From Gordonia terrae (GTDB lineage Bacteria; Actinomycetota; Actinomycetes; Mycobacteriales; Mycobacteriaceae), in the NCBI RefSeq assembly GCF_001698225.1, contig NZ_CP016594.1:3658001-3722000 (forward strand): a DNA stretch of 64,000 nucleotides, in the 5' to 3' direction. Made by a program: the position numbers and the translations under genes. Below the pieces are notes generated by a model. It was not told the DNA's origin, ran no database searches, and saw only the letters and a list, made by a program, of their open reading frames with translations. Positions 28,968 to 39,337 of the stretch are shown here, piece by piece (within the stretch, counting starts at the first letter, position 1; each line of letters begins with the position of its first letter).

Positions 28968-31187
28968 ATGGGTCATCATTGGGGGGTGAGCCCAGCCGAC
29001 GACGACGCACCACCGCAGACCCCCACGGTCACGACCACACCGATCCCCCATGCCCCGCCGGCCGCCACCCTGGTGCCCGACGAATCCGCCGATCTACCCG
29101 AAGACCGCTACCTCAACCGGGAATTGAGCTGGCTGGACTTCAATTCCCGTGTGCTCGCGCTGGCCGAAGACACCTCGCTGCCGCTTCTGGATCGCGCGAA
29201 GTTCCTCGCGATCTTCGCTTCCAACCTCGACGAGTTCTTCATGGTTCGGGTGGCCGGGCTCAAGCGGCGTGACGAGACCGGCCTGTCCGTCCGGTCCGCG
29301 GACGGGCTCTCGCCGCGAGAGCAACTCATGCGGATCGCCGGCCGCGCCCAGACCATCGCCGACCGCCACGCCCGGGTGTTCCTGGATTCGGTCCGACCGG
29401 CGTTGGCCGACAACGACATCTACGTGGTGTCCTGGTCCGACCTGACCGCCGAGCAGCAGGCGCGGATGACGGACTACTTCCAGGACGAGGTGTTCCCCGT
29501 CCTGACGCCTCTGGCCGTCGACCCCGCTCACCCGTTCCCGTACATCAGCGGGCTGTCGCTGAACCTCGCCGTGACCGTCCGCGACGTCAACGAGAGTGGC
29601 GAGCATTTCGCGCGGGTCAAGGTACCGGACAACGTGAACCGCTTCATCCGGGTCGACCGGTTGTCGCCGTACCGGGGCCCCGCGGACGACAAGGCCGCCA
29701 AACGCGCGGTGTACCTACCGATGGAGAGCCTGATCGCGGCCAACCTCGGCAACCTGTTCCCGGGCATGGAAATCGTTGAGCACCATGTTTTCCGGATCAC
29801 CCGCAACGCCGACTTCGAAGTCGAGGAGGACCGCGACGAGGATCTGCTGCAGGCGTTGGAGCGCGAGCTCGCGCGGCGCCGGTTCGGTTCCCCGGTGCGA
29901 CTCGAGGTCGCCGACGACATGAGCGAGCACATGCTCGAGTTGTTGCTGCGCGAGCTCGAGGTCGATCCCGCCGACGTCATCCAGGTGCCCGGACTCCTCG
30001 ATCTGTCTTCGCTTTTCGAGATCTACGCACTCGACCGCCCGCACCTCAAGGACCGCCCGTTCGTCCCCGCCACTCATCCCGCGTTCGGAGAGCGGGAGAC
30101 GCCCAAGAGCGTCTTCTCGACGTTGCGCGACGGAGACGTGCTCGTCCACCATCCATACGACTCGTTCTCCACCAGCGTGCAGCGGTTCATCGAGCAGGCC
30201 GCGGCCGACCCCCAGGTCCTCGCCATCAAGCAGACGCTGTACCGGACCTCCGGCGACTCCCCGATCGTGAACGCGCTCATCGACGCAGCCGAGGCCGGCA
30301 AACAGGTCGTCGCGCTCGTCGAGATCAAGGCACGGTTCGACGAGCAGGCGAACATCAAGTGGGCCCGCAAACTCGAGCAGGCCGGCGTCCACGTCGTCTA
30401 CGGCCTCGTGGGACTCAAGACCCACTGCAAGACCTGTCTCGTGGTGCGGCGTGAGGGCTCGACGATCAAGCGGTACTGCCACATCGGCACCGGAAACTAC
30501 AACCCGAAGACGGCGCGGCTCTACGAGGACGTGGGCCTGCTGACCGCCGCACCCGACATCGGCGCCGACCTCACCGACCTGTTCAACACCTTGACCGGCT
30601 ACTCACGCAAACAGGAGTACCGCAACATTCTCGTTGCGCCGCACGGTATCCGGGCCGGGATCATCAAGCGGATCCAGCGTGAGATCGAGCTCTTCCGGGA
30701 GGGTGACACACGCGCACGGATCCAGCTCAAGGCGAATGCACTCGTCGACGAGCAGGTGATCGATGCGCTCTATCGGGCCTCCCAGAGCGGGGTGCCCGTC
30801 GATGTCGTCGTCCGGGGTATCAGCGCCCTGCGGCCCGGGGTCGAGGGGTACAGCGACAACATCCACGTGCGTTCCATCCTGGGCCAGTTCCTCGAGCACT
30901 CGCGGATTCTGTACTTCGGTGCGCAGAACCAGTACTGGTTCGGCAGCGCGGACATGATGCACCGCAATCTGGACCGCCGCGTCGAGGTCATGGTGAACGT
31001 TCGTGACGAGCGACTGGCCGGCGAACTCGGCGACATCTTCGCCTCGGCGCTCGATCCGCGGACCCGCTGTTGGGTCCTGCATCCCGATGGAAGTTGGGTC
31101 GCGTCACCCGCCGAAGGCGAGGAGGTCCGCGACCACCAGCGACAGATGATGCGGCGCAATCGACGTCGGCCGGAGACAAGTTCGTGA
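28968..31187 (+). CDS. ppk: Polyphosphate kinase 1
   Basis: PPK1 reversibly makes polyphosphate from ATP. The protein has 739 residues (733 if the GTG at 28986 is used; both lie near a G-run that could act as ribosome-binding site). The N-domain reads [19 protein letters not shown] and [35 protein letters not shown] carries the phosphorylated histidine, and [17 protein letters not shown] is the second HKD-like element. [17 protein letters not shown] lies near the C-terminus. It is followed after 44 bases by mutT1, a conserved pair. Alignment with mycobacterial PPK1 is close over the whole length by memory. Confidence 0.97.
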   Translation: MGHHWGVSPADDDAPPQTPTVTTTPIPHAPPAATLVPDESADLPEDRYLNRELSWLDFNSRVLALAEDTSLPLLDRAKFLAIFASNLDEFFMVRVAGLKRRDETGLSVRSADGLSPREQLMRIAGRAQTIADRHARVFLDSVRPALADNDIYVVSWSDLTAEQQARMTDYFQDEVFPVLTPLAVDPAHPFPYISGLSLNLAVTVRDVNESGEHFARVKVPDNVNRFIRVDRLSPYRGPADDKAAKRAVYLPMESLIAANLGNLFPGMEIVEHHVFRITRNADFEVEEDRDEDLLQALERELARRRFGSPVRLEVADDMSEHMLELLLRELEVDPADVIQVPGLLDLSSLFEIYALDRPHLKDRPFVPATHPAFGERETPKSVFSTLRDGDVLVHHPYDSFSTSVQRFIEQAAADPQVLAIKQTLYRTSGDSPIVNALIDAAEAGKQVVALVEIKARFDEQANIKWARKLEQAGVHVVYGLVGLKTHCKTCLVVRREGSTIKRYCHIGTGNYNPKTARLYEDVGLLTAAPDIGADLTDLFNTLTGYSRKQEYRNILVAPHGIRAGIIKRIQREIELFREGDTRARIQLKANALVDEQVIDALYRASQSGVPVDVVVRGISALRPGVEGYSDNIHVRSILGQFLEHSRILYFGAQNQYWFGSADMMHRNLDRRVEVMVNVRDERLAGELGDIFASALDPRTRCWVLHPDGSWVASPAEGEEVRDHQRQMMRRNRRRPETSS

Positions 31188-31231
31188 CCGGCACCGGCCC
31201 GTAACCTTCGACCTCTACCATCACCACCGAT

Positions 31232-32164
31232 ATGGCGAAGAAGACGAATGAGGTGTGGGCCGCGGGCGGCGTGGTCTGGCGGCCGAAGGGCTCCGGTTCC
31301 GCCGGGGCCGACGCTGTCGGGAACGGCGATCTCGAGATCGCGGTCGTCCACCGCCCGAAGTACGACGACTGGACGCTGCCCAAGGGAAAAGCCGAGTCGG
31401 GTGAGACGCTCATCGACACCGCGGTGCGCGAGATCGCCGAGGAGACCGGACAACACGTCATCCTCGGCCGGCACCTCGACGACGTCCACTACGACTTGGG
31501 CAGTACGCGCAAGCATGTGCGCTACTGGTCGGCCCGGGCGCTCGACGGGGAGTTCGTCGCCGGCAGCGAGGTCGACGAACTGCGTTGGCTCTCGGTCGAC
31601 AAGGCCCGGGAGACGCTGAGTTACCCGCTCGACCGGGCGATCCTGGAAGAGTTCGTACGACTCCCCGCGGACCTGCATACGTTTCTCCTGGTCCGGCACG
31701 CCAAGGCCGGCCGGCGCTCGACGTACAAGGGCGACGACCGGCTGCGGCCGTTGGACAAGCTGGGCCGCGCGCAGGCAGACGCCCTGGCCCCGCTGCTGGT
31801 GGCGTTCGGGGCGAGGCGAGTTCACTCGGCTGATCGCGTGCGTTGCGAGCAGACCCTGGAACCGCTACGCGAGCGCCTCGGCGTCGAGTTGCACAGCGAG
31901 CCGGATCTGTCGGAGGAGACGTACCGGACGAATCCGGTGGCGGCGCAACGTCGGATACTCCAGCTCGCGACCGACGCGACGTCGACGCCGGCGGTCTGCA
32001 GTCAGGGGAAGGTGATCCCGCCCCTCATGGACTGGTGGGCCGACCGGGACGCGATCGCGCTTCCCAAGGCGTCCAATCGCAAGGGAAGCGTGTGGGTTCT
32101 GTCGCTCCACGACGGCAGGTTGGTGGCGGCCGATCACATCGCCGGGCCACTCCCCACAGCCTGA
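31232..32164 (+). CDS. mutT1: MutT1: Nudix hydrolase fused to histidine phosphatase domain
   Basis: A 310-residue two-domain protein. Residues about 8-145 form a Nudix domain with the box GKAESGETLIDTAVREI followed by AEETGQ. Residues about 150-310 form a histidine phosphatase domain beginning TFLLVRHAKAGRRS and containing VHSADRVRCEQTLEPL. In mycobacteria this architecture hydrolyses 8-oxo-dGTP and 8-oxo-GTP and also diadenosine polyphosphates. A TACCAT hexamer lies ten bases before the ATG, so the leader is very short. It follows ppk and is convergent with hupB, as in mycobacteria (Rv2984-Rv2986c, recalled). Confidence 0.93.
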   Translation: MAKKTNEVWAAGGVVWRPKGSGSAGADAVGNGDLEIAVVHRPKYDDWTLPKGKAESGETLIDTAVREIAEETGQHVILGRHLDDVHYDLGSTRKHVRYWSARALDGEFVAGSEVDELRWLSVDKARETLSYPLDRAILEEFVRLPADLHTFLLVRHAKAGRRSTYKGDDRLRPLDKLGRAQADALAPLLVAFGARRVHSADRVRCEQTLEPLRERLGVELHSEPDLSEETYRTNPVAAQRRILQLATDATSTPAVCSQGKVIPPLMDWWADRDAIALPKASNRKGSVWVLSLHDGRLVAADHIAGPLPTA

Positions 32165-32200
32165 CGCCGGACAACACCGACGTAGACCCATGGCCCGAAC

Positions 32201-32245
32201 ACAGTTCAGCCCCCGGCGGGGGAAGTACGCCGGGGGCTGAACTGT
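32201..32245. terminator. Bidirectional terminator between mutT1 and hupB
   Basis: A perfect 18-bp stem (32201-32218 with 32228-32245; left arm ACAGTTCAGCCCCCGGCG) has a nine-base loop and lies between convergent genes. It can serve both transcripts. Confidence 0.8.
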
Positions 32246-32270
32246 GGTTGTCGACCGCGGTTTCCGCGGT

Positions 32271-32897
32271 TCAGCGACGAGTGGTCTTCTTTGCCGCGGT
32301 CTTCTTTGCGGCGGTCTTCTTGGCCGGAGCCTTCTTCGCGGCCGTGGCCTTCTTGGCCGGCGCGGCCTTCTTGGCCGGAGCCTTCTTCGCGGCGGTCGTG
32401 GTCTTCTTGGCCGCGGTGGTCTTGGCCGGAGCCTTCTTGGCCGCCGTGGTCTTCTTGGCCGCGGTGGTCTTGGCCGGAGCCTTCTTGGCCGCCGTGGTCT
32501 TCTTGGCCGCGGTGGTGGCCTTCTTGGCTGCGGTCTTCTTTGCCGGGGCAGCCTTCTTGGCAGCCGTGGCGGTGGTTCCGCTGCCGCGCTTCACAGCCGG
32601 GCCGGTGGCGGACAGCTTCTGCTTGCCGGCGACGACGGCCTTGAACTGAGCGCCCGGACGGAATGCCGGAACCGATGTCGCGCGGACCTTCACGGTCTCG
32701 CCGGTGCGCGGGTTGCGGGCGACGCGCGGTGCGCGCTTCCGCTTCTCGAATACGCCGAAGCCGGTGATCGTCACGCTCTCGCCCTTGTTGACAGCGCGCA
32801 CGATCGTGTCGACGACGAGCTCGACGGCTTCAGTCGCAGTCTTGCGATCCGCGTCGAGCTTCTTGGTCAGCTCATCAATGAGCTCCGCCTTGTTCAT
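32271..32897 (-). CDS. hupB: HU-family histone-like protein with Lys/Ala-rich tail
   Basis: A 208-residue nucleoid protein. Residues 1-90 are a typical HU domain: [20 protein letters not shown], then [20 protein letters not shown] and [10 protein letters not shown] with the minor-groove arm. Residues about 100-208 form a histone-H1-like tail built from repeated [12 protein letters not shown] and KKTAAKK units. This matches HupB/Hlp of mycobacteria, which binds DNA and, there, affects growth, iron uptake and adhesion. AGGAGGT-like sequence (GCGGAGGTACTC) precedes the ATG. The repetitive tail DNA (32271-32600) has strong internal direct repeats and will vary in length between strains. Confidence 0.96.
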   Translation of the reverse strand: MNKAELIDELTKKLDADRKTATEAVELVVDTIVRAVNKGESVTITGFGVFEKRKRAPRVARNPRTGETVKVRATSVPAFRPGAQFKAVVAGKQKLSATGPAVKRGSGTTATAAKKAAPAKKTAAKKATTAAKKTTAAKKAPAKTTAAKKTTAAKKAPAKTTAAKKTTTAAKKAPAKKAAPAKKATAAKKAPAKKTAAKKTAAKKTTRR

Positions 32898-33070
32898 GAG
32901 TACCTCCGCAAGCTGATCTGACCGAGTTTCGGCCAGCTACCAACACACGGTAAACGTCGGATGTGAAAACGTCCATCTTCCACGCCAATTAGGATGCCGT
33001 GTTGCGAAATCGTATGGCAGCTCACGAGGGTGCCGCCGCGGCGAGATGACCCCGCCGCGGCGACGGGAGA

Positions 33071-33664
33071 TCAGTCCGCGAGGGTCCGCGGCTTGAACGC
33101 CGGACGCGTCGACTCGAACGCGGAAATCGCGTCTACCTGGCGCAACGTGAGTCCGATGTCGTCGAGACCCTCCATCAGGCGCCACCGGGTGTAGTCATCA
33201 ATTGCCAACGGCACCACGAGGTCTCCGGCGGTGACCGTCTTATCGACAAGGCTCACGGTCACTTCGAGTCCCGGATTCTCCTCGAGCCGCTTCCAGAGCA
33301 GTTCGACGTCGGACTGCTCGACCTGGGCGGCCACCAGGCCCGCCTTGCCCGAGTTGCCGCGGAAGATGTCGGCGAAGCGGGACGAGATCACCACGCGGAA
33401 ACCGAAATCGGACAGGGCCCAGACCGCGTGCTCGCGCGAGGAGCCGGTGCCGAAGTCGGGACCGGCGACCAGGACCGACCCGCGGCTCCAGGGCTCGTTG
33501 TTGAGGATGAAGTCGGGATCGGTCCGCCAGCCGGCGAACAGACCGTCCTCAAAGCCGGTGCGTGTCACCCGCTTCAGATAGACGGCCGGGATGATCTGGT
33601 CGGTGTCGACATTGCTGCGCCGCAGCGGGACGCCGATGCCGGTGTGTTCGGTGAACGGTTCCAT
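33071..33664 (-). CDS. leuD: 3-Isopropylmalate dehydratase small subunit
   Basis: LeuD is the swivelling small subunit of isopropylmalate isomerase in leucine synthesis. The 197-residue protein has [19 protein letters not shown] at the N-terminus and [20 protein letters not shown], the substrate-recognition GxSSREH loop. The ATG at 33664 gives the normal length; the frame further upstream (to 33883) runs into leuC and is not used. It lies 52 bases behind leuC on the same strand. The 173-base gap to hupB holds two CGCCGCGGCG-type palindromes near 33034-33062 that may form a weak terminator. Confidence 0.96.
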   Translation of the reverse strand: MEPFTEHTGIGVPLRRSNVDTDQIIPAVYLKRVTRTGFEDGLFAGWRTDPDFILNNEPWSRGSVLVAGPDFGTGSSREHAVWALSDFGFRVVISSRFADIFRGNSGKAGLVAAQVEQSDVELLWKRLEENPGLEVTVSLVDKTVTAGDLVVPLAIDDYTRWRLMEGLDDIGLTLRQVDAISAFESTRPAFKPRTLAD

Positions 33665-33716
33665 CAGGAAAGCCCCTGTTCGAATGATGTGGCTGGGATG
33701 TGGTTCGGACCGTGAC

Positions 33717-35180
33717 TCAACCGAGATCGGCGGGCGCCGACAGTGAGTCGAGATCGGCGGGCGCCGACAGGGTGCCGCGCAGCGCGGTGGCCGCGGCCAC
33801 TCCCGGCGACACGAGGTGGGTTCGACCACCCTTGCCCTGGCGCCCTTCGAAATTCCGGTTCGACGTCGATGCGCATCGCTCACCCGGGGCGAGTTGATCC
33901 GGGTTCATGCCGAGACACATCGAGCATCCGGCCTGCCGCCACTCGGCGCCCGCCGCGACGAAGATCTCGCCGAGCCCTTCGTCCTCGGCCTGCGCGCGCA
34001 CGCGCATCGAGCCGGGGACGATCAGCATCCGCATGCCGTCCGCGACCTTGCGACCCTTGAGGATGCCCGCGACCTCGCGCAGATCCTCGATCCGGCCGTT
34101 CGTGCACGAGCCCACGAAGACCGTGTCCACCTTGATGTCACGCAGCGGCGTTCCGGGCTCGAGGCCCATGTACTCCAGCGCCTTCGCCGCGGCGCCGGCC
34201 TTGACCTCGTCGCCGTAGTCGGCCGGGTCCGGCACCGCGGCGCCGAGCGGCGCACCCTGGCCCGGGTTGGTTCCCCACGTGACAAAGGGGGTCAGCGTGG
34301 TGGCGTCGATGTGCACCTCGGCGTCGAAAGTGGCGTCGGGATCGGTGCGCAGACTGTCCCAATAGGCAACAGCGGCATCCCAATCGGCACCGGCCGGAGC
34401 GTGCGGACGACCCTTGAGGAACTCATAGGTGGTCTCGTCGGGCGCGATCATCCCGGCCCGGGCCCCCGCCTCGATCGACATGTTGCACACCGTCATCCGG
34501 GCTTCCATGGACAGCTTGCGGATCGCCTCGCCGCGGTACTCCAACACGTAGCCCTGGCCACCGCCGGTGCCGATCTTCGCGATGATCGCGAGGATCAGGT
34601 CCTTGCTCGTCACACCCGGCGGCAGCTCGCCGTCGACGTTGATGGCCATCGTCTTGAACGGGCGCAACGACAGTGTCTGGGTGGCGAGGACGTGCTCGAC
34701 CTCGCTGGTGCCGATTCCCATCGCGATCGCACCGAAGGCACCATGTGTCGACGTGTGACTGTCGCCGCACACCACGGTCATGCCGGGCTGGGTGAGGCCC
34801 AGCTGCGGCCCGACGACATGGACGATGCCCTGCTCGGCATCTCCCATGGGATGCAGACGGACGCCGAACTCTTCGCAGTTGCTGCGGAGGGTATCGACCT
34901 GGGTGCGCGAGACCGGGTCGGCGATGGGCTTGTCGATGTCCACCGTCGGGACATTGTGATCCTCGGTCGCGATCGTCAGGTCGGGTCGCCGAACCGGACG
35001 TCCGGCGAGGCGCAGGCCCTCGAAGGCCTGCGGACTGGTGACCTCGTGCACGAGGTGGAGGTCGATGTAGATCAGGTCGGGATTGGTGTTGCCGGACGCG
35101 TCGACGTCACCGGGGACCACGACGTGGTCGCGCCACACCTTCTCGGCGAGAGTTAGCGGCTGGGCTGGGCTGTTGCTCAT
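33717..35180 (-). CDS. leuC: 3-Isopropylmalate dehydratase large subunit
   Basis: LeuC (487 residues) carries the [4Fe-4S] cluster of isopropylmalate isomerase. [38 protein letters not shown] and [20 protein letters not shown] contain the active-site residues and the three cluster cysteines. The start ATG at 35180 ([19 protein letters not shown]) is well conserved. The extreme C-terminus ends in a nine-residue tandem repeat (LSAPADLDS then LSAPADLG) encoded by a 27-base DNA duplication, which is unusual. An IclR-type regulator lies divergently upstream, the classic arrangement for control of leuCD. Confidence 0.97.
   Translation of the reverse strand: MSNSPAQPLTLAEKVWRDHVVVPGDVDASGNTNPDLIYIDLHLVHEVTSPQAFEGLRLAGRPVRRPDLTIATEDHNVPTVDIDKPIADPVSRTQVDTLRSNCEEFGVRLHPMGDAEQGIVHVVGPQLGLTQPGMTVVCGDSHTSTHGAFGAIAMGIGTSEVEHVLATQTLSLRPFKTMAINVDGELPPGVTSKDLILAIIAKIGTGGGQGYVLEYRGEAIRKLSMEARMTVCNMSIEAGARAGMIAPDETTYEFLKGRPHAPAGADWDAAVAYWDSLRTDPDATFDAEVHIDATTLTPFVTWGTNPGQGAPLGAAVPDPADYGDEVKAGAAAKALEYMGLEPGTPLRDIKVDTVFVGSCTNGRIEDLREVAGILKGRKVADGMRMLIVPGSMRVRAQAEDEGLGEIFVAAGAEWRQAGCSMCLGMNPDQLAPGERCASTSNRNFEGRQGKGGRTHLVSPGVAAATALRGTLSAPADLDSLSAPADLG
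33722..33770. repeat. 27-base tandem duplication in the 3' end of leuC
   Basis: The 22-base unit beginning CGAGATCGGCGGGCGCCGA occurs at 33722-33743 and 33749-33770, a period of 27 bases. It keeps the reading frame and extends LeuC by nine residues. Confidence 0.85.
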
Positions 35181-35276
35181 GGCTGCACTCGTTATCTGTC
35201 TCGGGTTCTTCGGACTCTGCACGCGATGTTGGCGAACTGGCTGGCTTTCGAGCGTGCATCTCACTATTTGGACAGC

Positions 35277-35282
35277 TAGTAT
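35277..35282 (+). promoter_or_regulatory. -10 hexamer TAGTAT for leaderless IclR-type regulator; shared divergent promoter region
   Basis: TAGTAT is followed by six bases and then the ATG at 35289. The 108-base gap to leuC must also contain the leuCD promoter and regulator-binding sites. The sequence CACTATTTGGACAG just upstream is a candidate but not proven. Confidence 0.5.
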
Positions 35283-35288
35283 CGTCCT

Positions 35289-36023
35289 ATGGGAAAGGAT
35301 ACCGCATCTGCGGTCAGCAGCGGAATCGGTGTGCTCGACAAGTCGGTGGCGGTGCTGCACGCGATCGCCGAGGCCCCGTGCAATCTGTCGGAGCTCTGCG
35401 ATCGGACCGGACTGCCCCGGGCGACGGCACACCGGCTCGCGGTCGGGCTCGAGACCCACCGCTTCCTCATCAGGGACGTCACCGGACGCTGGCAACCCGG
35501 CCCCGTCCTCGGCGAACTCGCCTCCTCGGCACACGATCCCGTCACCGAGTCGGCGCTCATGGTCCTCCCCCGGCTTCGTGACATCACCGGCGAATCGGTC
35601 CAGGTCTATCGCCGCGAAGGAGCCGAACGCGTCTGCGTCGCGGCGATGGAACCACCGACCGGCCTGCGGGACACCGTCCCGGTGGGCACCCGCTTCCCGA
35701 TGAGCGCGGGGTCGGCGGCGAAGGTCCTCCTCGCCTGGGCGGACCCAGCAACCCAGCGGGCGCTCGTGCCGGACAGTGTCTTCAGCGAGCGGGCGCTGCA
35801 CGAGATCCGCCGCCGCGGGTGGGCGCAGAGCGCCGGTGAACGAGCCGCCGGGGTGGCGAGTGTGTCGGCTCCGGTACGCGACGGCAACGGTGACGTCGTC
35901 GCGGCGATATCGGTGTCCGGGCCCATCGACCGGATGGGGCGCCGGCCCGGTGCGCGCTGGGCGGCCGACCTGCTCGCCGCCGCGGACGCGATCCACAAAC
36001 GTCTTCAGGCCGCTCGTCCCTGA
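35289..36023 (+). CDS. IclR-family transcriptional regulator (LtbR/NdgR-like)
   Basis: A 244-residue IclR regulator: winged helix-turn-helix at about residues 13-75 ([39 protein letters not shown]) and an effector domain from about 85 ([36 protein letters not shown]). Divergent from leuCD, it corresponds by position to the LtbR/NdgR group that controls leucine and related amino acid genes in actinobacteria. It likely represses or modulates leuCD and itself from the shared gap. The mRNA appears leaderless (TAGTAT six bases before ATG). The gene symbol is not assigned because naming differs among genera. Confidence 0.9.
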   Translation: MGKDTASAVSSGIGVLDKSVAVLHAIAEAPCNLSELCDRTGLPRATAHRLAVGLETHRFLIRDVTGRWQPGPVLGELASSAHDPVTESALMVLPRLRDITGESVQVYRREGAERVCVAAMEPPTGLRDTVPVGTRFPMSAGSAAKVLLAWADPATQRALVPDSVFSERALHEIRRRGWAQSAGERAAGVASVSAPVRDGNGDVVAAISVSGPIDRMGRRPGARWAADLLAAADAIHKRLQAARP

Positions 36024-36072
36024 GCCCAGAGCCGTTGCACCCGGAGCCGTTCCGATGCAACGGCCGGTGGGC

Positions 36073-36078
36073 TAGCGT
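36073..36078 (+). promoter_or_regulatory. -10 hexamer TAGCGT for leaderless PPOX-family gene
   Basis: TAGCGT is followed by six bases and then the ATG at 36085. Confidence 0.4.
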
Positions 36079-36084
36079 CAGGGC

Positions 36085-36582
36085 ATGGGAGTCAATCAAC
36101 GTAGTCAGATCGTCATGTCCGAGGACGAGATCGCGGAGTTCGTCGCGCGCAGCCGGACCGCGACCCTCGCCACCACCGGACCCGACGGGAGCATCCACCT
36201 GGTGGCGATGTGGTACGGGATCGTCGACGGCGACATCTGGTTCGAGACGAAATCCAAGTCCCAGAAGGCGGTCAACATCCGCCGCAACAGCCGGTGTTCG
36301 GTGATGATCGAGGACGGCGACACCTACGACACCCTCCGAGGCGTCACCTTCGAGGGGGTCGCCGAGATCCTCGACGACCCGGACTCATGTCTGAAGGTGG
36401 GCATCAGCGTCTGGGAGCGCTACACCGCGCCCTACACCGAAGAATCGCGGCCGTTCGTGGAGCAGATGATGAACAAGCGCGTCGCCGTGCGGATCAGACC
36501 GTCTCGCACACGTTCCTGGGACCACCGCAAGCTCGGCATCCCCGAGATGCCGGCCTCCGGAAGCACCGCCGAATTCCTGTGA
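36085..36582 (+). CDS. Split-beta-barrel PPOX-class flavin/F420-binding protein
   Basis: A 165-residue protein of the pyridoxamine-5'-phosphate-oxidase-like split-barrel fold. SRTATLATTGPDGSIHLVAM is the first barrel strand pair, WFETKSKSQKAVNIRRNSRC the phosphate-binding region, and EDGDTYDTLRGVTFEGVAEI follows. In mycobacteria the positional homologue is Rv2991 (recalled), assigned to the group of F420- or flavin-binding oxidases and reductases. The substrate is unknown. It has its own likely leaderless promoter. The downstream hairpin at 36662-36698 may terminate it as well as the tRNAs from the other strand. Confidence 0.8.
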   Translation: MGVNQRSQIVMSEDEIAEFVARSRTATLATTGPDGSIHLVAMWYGIVDGDIWFETKSKSQKAVNIRRNSRCSVMIEDGDTYDTLRGVTFEGVAEILDDPDSCLKVGISVWERYTAPYTEESRPFVEQMMNKRVAVRIRPSRTRSWDHRKLGIPEMPASGSTAEFL

Positions 36583-36661
36583 CCCGACGCCGATGACGGC
36601 CGCCGTCCGTGTCTCGATGTGATCATCGCGACACGGACGAGATGGCCTGCCACACAATGAA

Positions 36662-36698
36662 AAACACCCTCCCCCTGCAGTGCAGAGGGAGGGTGTTT
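36662..36698. terminator. Terminator of the tRNA pair (also facing the PPOX gene)
   Basis: AAACACCCTCCC pairs with GGGAGGGTGTTT, and an inner CTGCA/TGCAG extends the stem. On the minus strand a run of five T follows, so it is a good intrinsic terminator after tRNA-Glu. Confidence 0.75.
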
Positions 36699-36702
36699 CT
36701 CG

Positions 36703-36775
36703 TAGCCCCGACGGGATTCGAACCCGCGCTACCGCCTTGAGAGGGCGGCGTCCTAGGCCGCTAGACGACGGGGCC
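36703..36775 (-). tRNA. tRNA-Glu (CTC)
   Basis: Seventy-three bases fold into a complete cloverleaf. The acceptor stem GGCCCCG pairs with CGGGGCT (G-T closing pair), and U8 is present. The anticodon loop is CTCTCAA with anticodon CTC, the T loop TTCGAAT, and the discriminator A. CCA is not encoded. It is the second gene of a minus-strand tRNA pair upstream of the hairpin at 36662. Confidence 0.93.
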
Positions 36776-36829
36776 ATGGGAACTTCCGGCGATCAAGACC
36801 TTAGCACGGTCTCGATCTCTTTCTGTCCG

Positions 36830-36901
36830 CTGGGGTACCAGGACTCGAACCTAGAATGGCGGTACCAGAAACCGCTGTGTTGCCAATTACACCATACCCC
36901 A
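36830..36901 (-). tRNA. tRNA-Gln (CTG)
   Basis: Seventy-two bases fold into a cloverleaf. The acceptor TGGGGTA pairs with TACCCCA, the anticodon stem GCGGT pairs with ACCGC around the loop TTCTGGT (anticodon CTG), the T loop is TTCGAGT, and the discriminator is G. It lies 54 bases ahead of tRNA-Glu and behind gltX on the same strand. Organisms with gatB and no GlnRS charge this tRNA via GluRS plus amidotransferase. Both gltX and gatB are in this window. Confidence 0.93.
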
Positions 36902-36987
36902 TTGGCTTGGTTCTCCTTGCGGAAAACTGCCGAGAAAGAGAGTATCAAAGGGTTGCCGGAAGTCCGCAAACGTGCAGCTCAGAGGCC

Positions 36988-38466
36988 TTATTTGGCCGCA
37001 ATCTCCCGAGCCGAGGACAGGCGCGCGAGCGTCTTGTCGCGACCCAGGATCTCCATCGACTCGAACAGCGGAGGACTGACCTGGGAGCCGGTCACGGCCA
37101 CCCGCACCGGACCGAACGCCTTGCGCGGTTTGAGCCCGAGATCGTCCACCAGCGCGGCGTTCAGCGCATCCTGCAGCGCAGCCGTCGTGAAGGAATCCAG
37201 CGACTCGATCGCGGCGATGGTGGCGTCCAGAACCGCCACGGCGTCGGCGCCCAGGTTCTTGCTCGCGGCCTTCTCGTCGATCGTGAACTCGGCGTCCGAG
37301 ACGTAGACGAACGAGATGAGATCCCAGGCATCCCCCAGGACCTGGATACGCGTCTGCACCAGCTCGGCCAGAGCTGCGAAGGTCTCGCCATCGGCGGTCT
37401 CGGTGAGCTTGCCCTGCGCGACGAGGTACGACTTGAGCCGAGCGGTGAAGTCACCGAGGTCCAGCCGGCGGATGTGCTCGGCATTGATGGCGTCGGCCTT
37501 CTTCTGGTCGAATCGCGCAGGGTTGGAATTGACCTGTCGCACATCGAAAGCCGTGATCATCTCGTCCAGGCTGAAGACATCGACATCACTCTTGTAGCCC
37601 CAGCCGAGCAGCGCGAGGTAGTTGAGCAGACCCTCCGGGATGAATCCGCGATCCCGATGATGGAAGAGATTCGACTGCGGGTCGCGCTTGGAGAGCTTCT
37701 TGTTGCCCTCCCCCATCACGAACGGAAGGTGGCCGAAGGCCGGGACCGCGTCGGCTACGCCGATGCGGATCAGCGCGTCGTAGAGCGCCAGCTGACGCGG
37801 GGTGGAGGAGAAGAGGTCCTCCCCGCGCAGGACGTGGGTGATCTTCATCATGGCGTCGTCGACCGGATTGACCAAGGTGTAGAGCGGATCGCCCGAGGCG
37901 CGCGTGAGGGCGAAATCCGGCACGGTACCCGCCTTGATCGTCGTGGTTCCGCGCACGAGATCGTCCCACGAGATGTCGGTGTCCGGCATACGAAGGCGGA
38001 CAACGGGTTTGCGCCCTTCGTCCACATACGCCGCGCGCTGCTCGGCGGTCAGGTCACGGTCGAAGTTGTCGTAACCCAGCTTCGGGTCACGGCCGGCGGC
38101 GCGGTGACGGGCCTCGACCTCCTCGGGGGTGGAGAAGGCCTCGTAGGCCTCGCCCGCCGCGAGCAACCGCGCGACGACTTCGGCATGGAGGTCTCGACGC
38201 TCGGACTGCCGGTAGGGTCCGTACGGGCCGCCGACCTCGGGCCCCTCGTCCCAGTCGAGCCCGAGCCACCGGAGCGCGTCGAGGATGGCCGCGTAGGACT
38301 CCTCGCTGTCGCGCGCGGCATCGGTGTCCTCGATGCGGAAGACGAAGGTGCCCCCGTCGTGGCGGGCCTGGACGAAGTTGAAGAGCGCGGTTCGCACGAG
38401 CCCCACGTGCGGCGTCCCCGTCGGAGACGGACAGAATCGGACGCGCACACCCTCAGTACTGGTCAT
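36988..38466 (-). CDS. gltX: Glutamate-tRNA ligase
   Basis: GluRS, 492 residues. [20 protein letters not shown] contains the class I HIGH-like motif (HVGL), and [12 protein letters not shown] the KMSKS-like loop (KLSKR). The C-terminal anticodon-binding helical domain follows. In actinobacteria this non-discriminating enzyme also glutamylates tRNA-Gln, later amidated by GatCAB; gatB lies at the right edge and tRNA-Glu/tRNA-Gln lie directly behind it. TACCCT six bases before the ATG suggests a leaderless message. Upstream on the same strand are the alpha/beta hydrolase and FAH genes. Confidence 0.96.
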   Translation of the reverse strand: MTSTEGVRVRFCPSPTGTPHVGLVRTALFNFVQARHDGGTFVFRIEDTDAARDSEESYAAILDALRWLGLDWDEGPEVGGPYGPYRQSERRDLHAEVVARLLAAGEAYEAFSTPEEVEARHRAAGRDPKLGYDNFDRDLTAEQRAAYVDEGRKPVVRLRMPDTDISWDDLVRGTTTIKAGTVPDFALTRASGDPLYTLVNPVDDAMMKITHVLRGEDLFSSTPRQLALYDALIRIGVADAVPAFGHLPFVMGEGNKKLSKRDPQSNLFHHRDRGFIPEGLLNYLALLGWGYKSDVDVFSLDEMITAFDVRQVNSNPARFDQKKADAINAEHIRRLDLGDFTARLKSYLVAQGKLTETADGETFAALAELVQTRIQVLGDAWDLISFVYVSDAEFTIDEKAASKNLGADAVAVLDATIAAIESLDSFTTAALQDALNAALVDDLGLKPRKAFGPVRVAVTGSQVSPPLFESMEILGRDKTLARLSSAREIAAK

Positions 38467-38472
38467 GGGCTC

Positions 38473-38478
38473 AGGGTA
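38473..38478 (-). promoter_or_regulatory. -10 hexamer TACCCT for leaderless gltX
   Basis: On the minus strand TACCCT is followed by GAGCCC and then the gltX ATG at 38466. Confidence 0.45.
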
Positions 38479-38512
38479 TCGAAGCGGTGCTGCGCTCCCG
38501 ACACGCCCGCCG

Positions 38513-39337
38513 TCAGGCCCGGTGCCGCTCGCAGAACTCGACGAGGACCCGATTCACCTCGGCCGGCTGTTCGAGATAGCCGAAATGCCCGGCCCGTTCG
38601 ATCTCGACGTACTGCGCGCCCGGAATGGCCTCGGCCACTTCGCGCGCCAGCTTCGCCGGCAACGTCCGATCGTCGGCGAAACCGACGACCAGCGCCGGCC
38701 GGTCGATTCCGCGGTAGGCGGCGAGGCGGTCGGACTCCTTGTTGTGCAGTTCGAGCTGCGCGCGGACCCCCGGGGTGATCGTCTGCGGTGAGAACCCGAT
38801 GATGTCGAGCCAGTCACGCGCCGTGCGGTCGTCGTCGAGCGTGTGCGGCGACAGGTTCAGATGGGCGGTGATGGCGGCCTCGTACTCCGGCGGCAGCTTT
38901 ATCTTGTTGTCGTACAGCGCGCGCTCGCCGGCCGAGATCGCCTCCTGCAGTGGGGTGTTGCGGCCATACGTCGCGACCATCACCGCAGCTTTCACCACAT
39001 CTGGCCGCGCCAGCGCCAACTCCTGGGTGATCCGGGCGCCCAGCGAGGTGCCGATCACGATCGCCGGGCCTCGTCCGAGATGCTCGATCAGCGCAGCCGT
39101 GTCGGCGACCATGTCATCGAGCGTGAAGCCCTCGGCACACTCCGAAGACGGCGCCACACCACGGTTGTCGAAGGTCACCACGGTGAATCCGGCCTTCACC
39201 AGAGCCGGTTCCTGGTGGGCCTTCCACACCCGTCCGGGACTGCCGGTCCCCATCACCATGACGACCAGCGGGCCGGAACCGGCCACGCTGTAGGAGATGT
39301 CGATGCCGTTGACTCGAGCCGTGCTGGGAGCTGTCAC
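38513..39337 (-). CDS. Alpha/beta-fold hydrolase
   Basis: A 274-residue alpha/beta hydrolase. [17 protein letters not shown] begins the core, [18 protein letters not shown] carries the nucleophile elbow (GTSLG), DDRT near residue 225 the acid, and [13 protein letters not shown] the catalytic histidine. The start is a GTG whose bases overlap the stop of the FAH-family gene (GTGA), so the two are co-translated. The longer frame to 39742 runs through the FAH gene and is rejected. A ring-cleavage or ester hydrolase acting with the FAH enzyme is possible, but the substrate is not known. Confidence 0.85.
   Translation of the reverse strand: MTAPSTARVNGIDISYSVAGSGPLVVMVMGTGSPGRVWKAHQEPALVKAGFTVVTFDNRGVAPSSECAEGFTLDDMVADTAALIEHLGRGPAIVIGTSLGARITQELALARPDVVKAAVMVATYGRNTPLQEAISAGERALYDNKIKLPPEYEAAITAHLNLSPHTLDDDRTARDWLDIIGFSPQTITPGVRAQLELHNKESDRLAAYRGIDRPALVVGFADDRTLPAKLAREVAEAIPGAQYVEIERAGHFGYLEQPAEVNRVLVEFCERHRA

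Noticed and set aside
32300..32600. CRISPR-like regular repeats
   Set aside because: They are codon repeats of the HupB Lys/Ala tail, in frame and without unique spacers.
36700..36910. Integration site for a mobile element in the tRNA pair
   Set aside because: Both tRNAs are intact and no integrase or duplicated tRNA 3' end was seen on either side.
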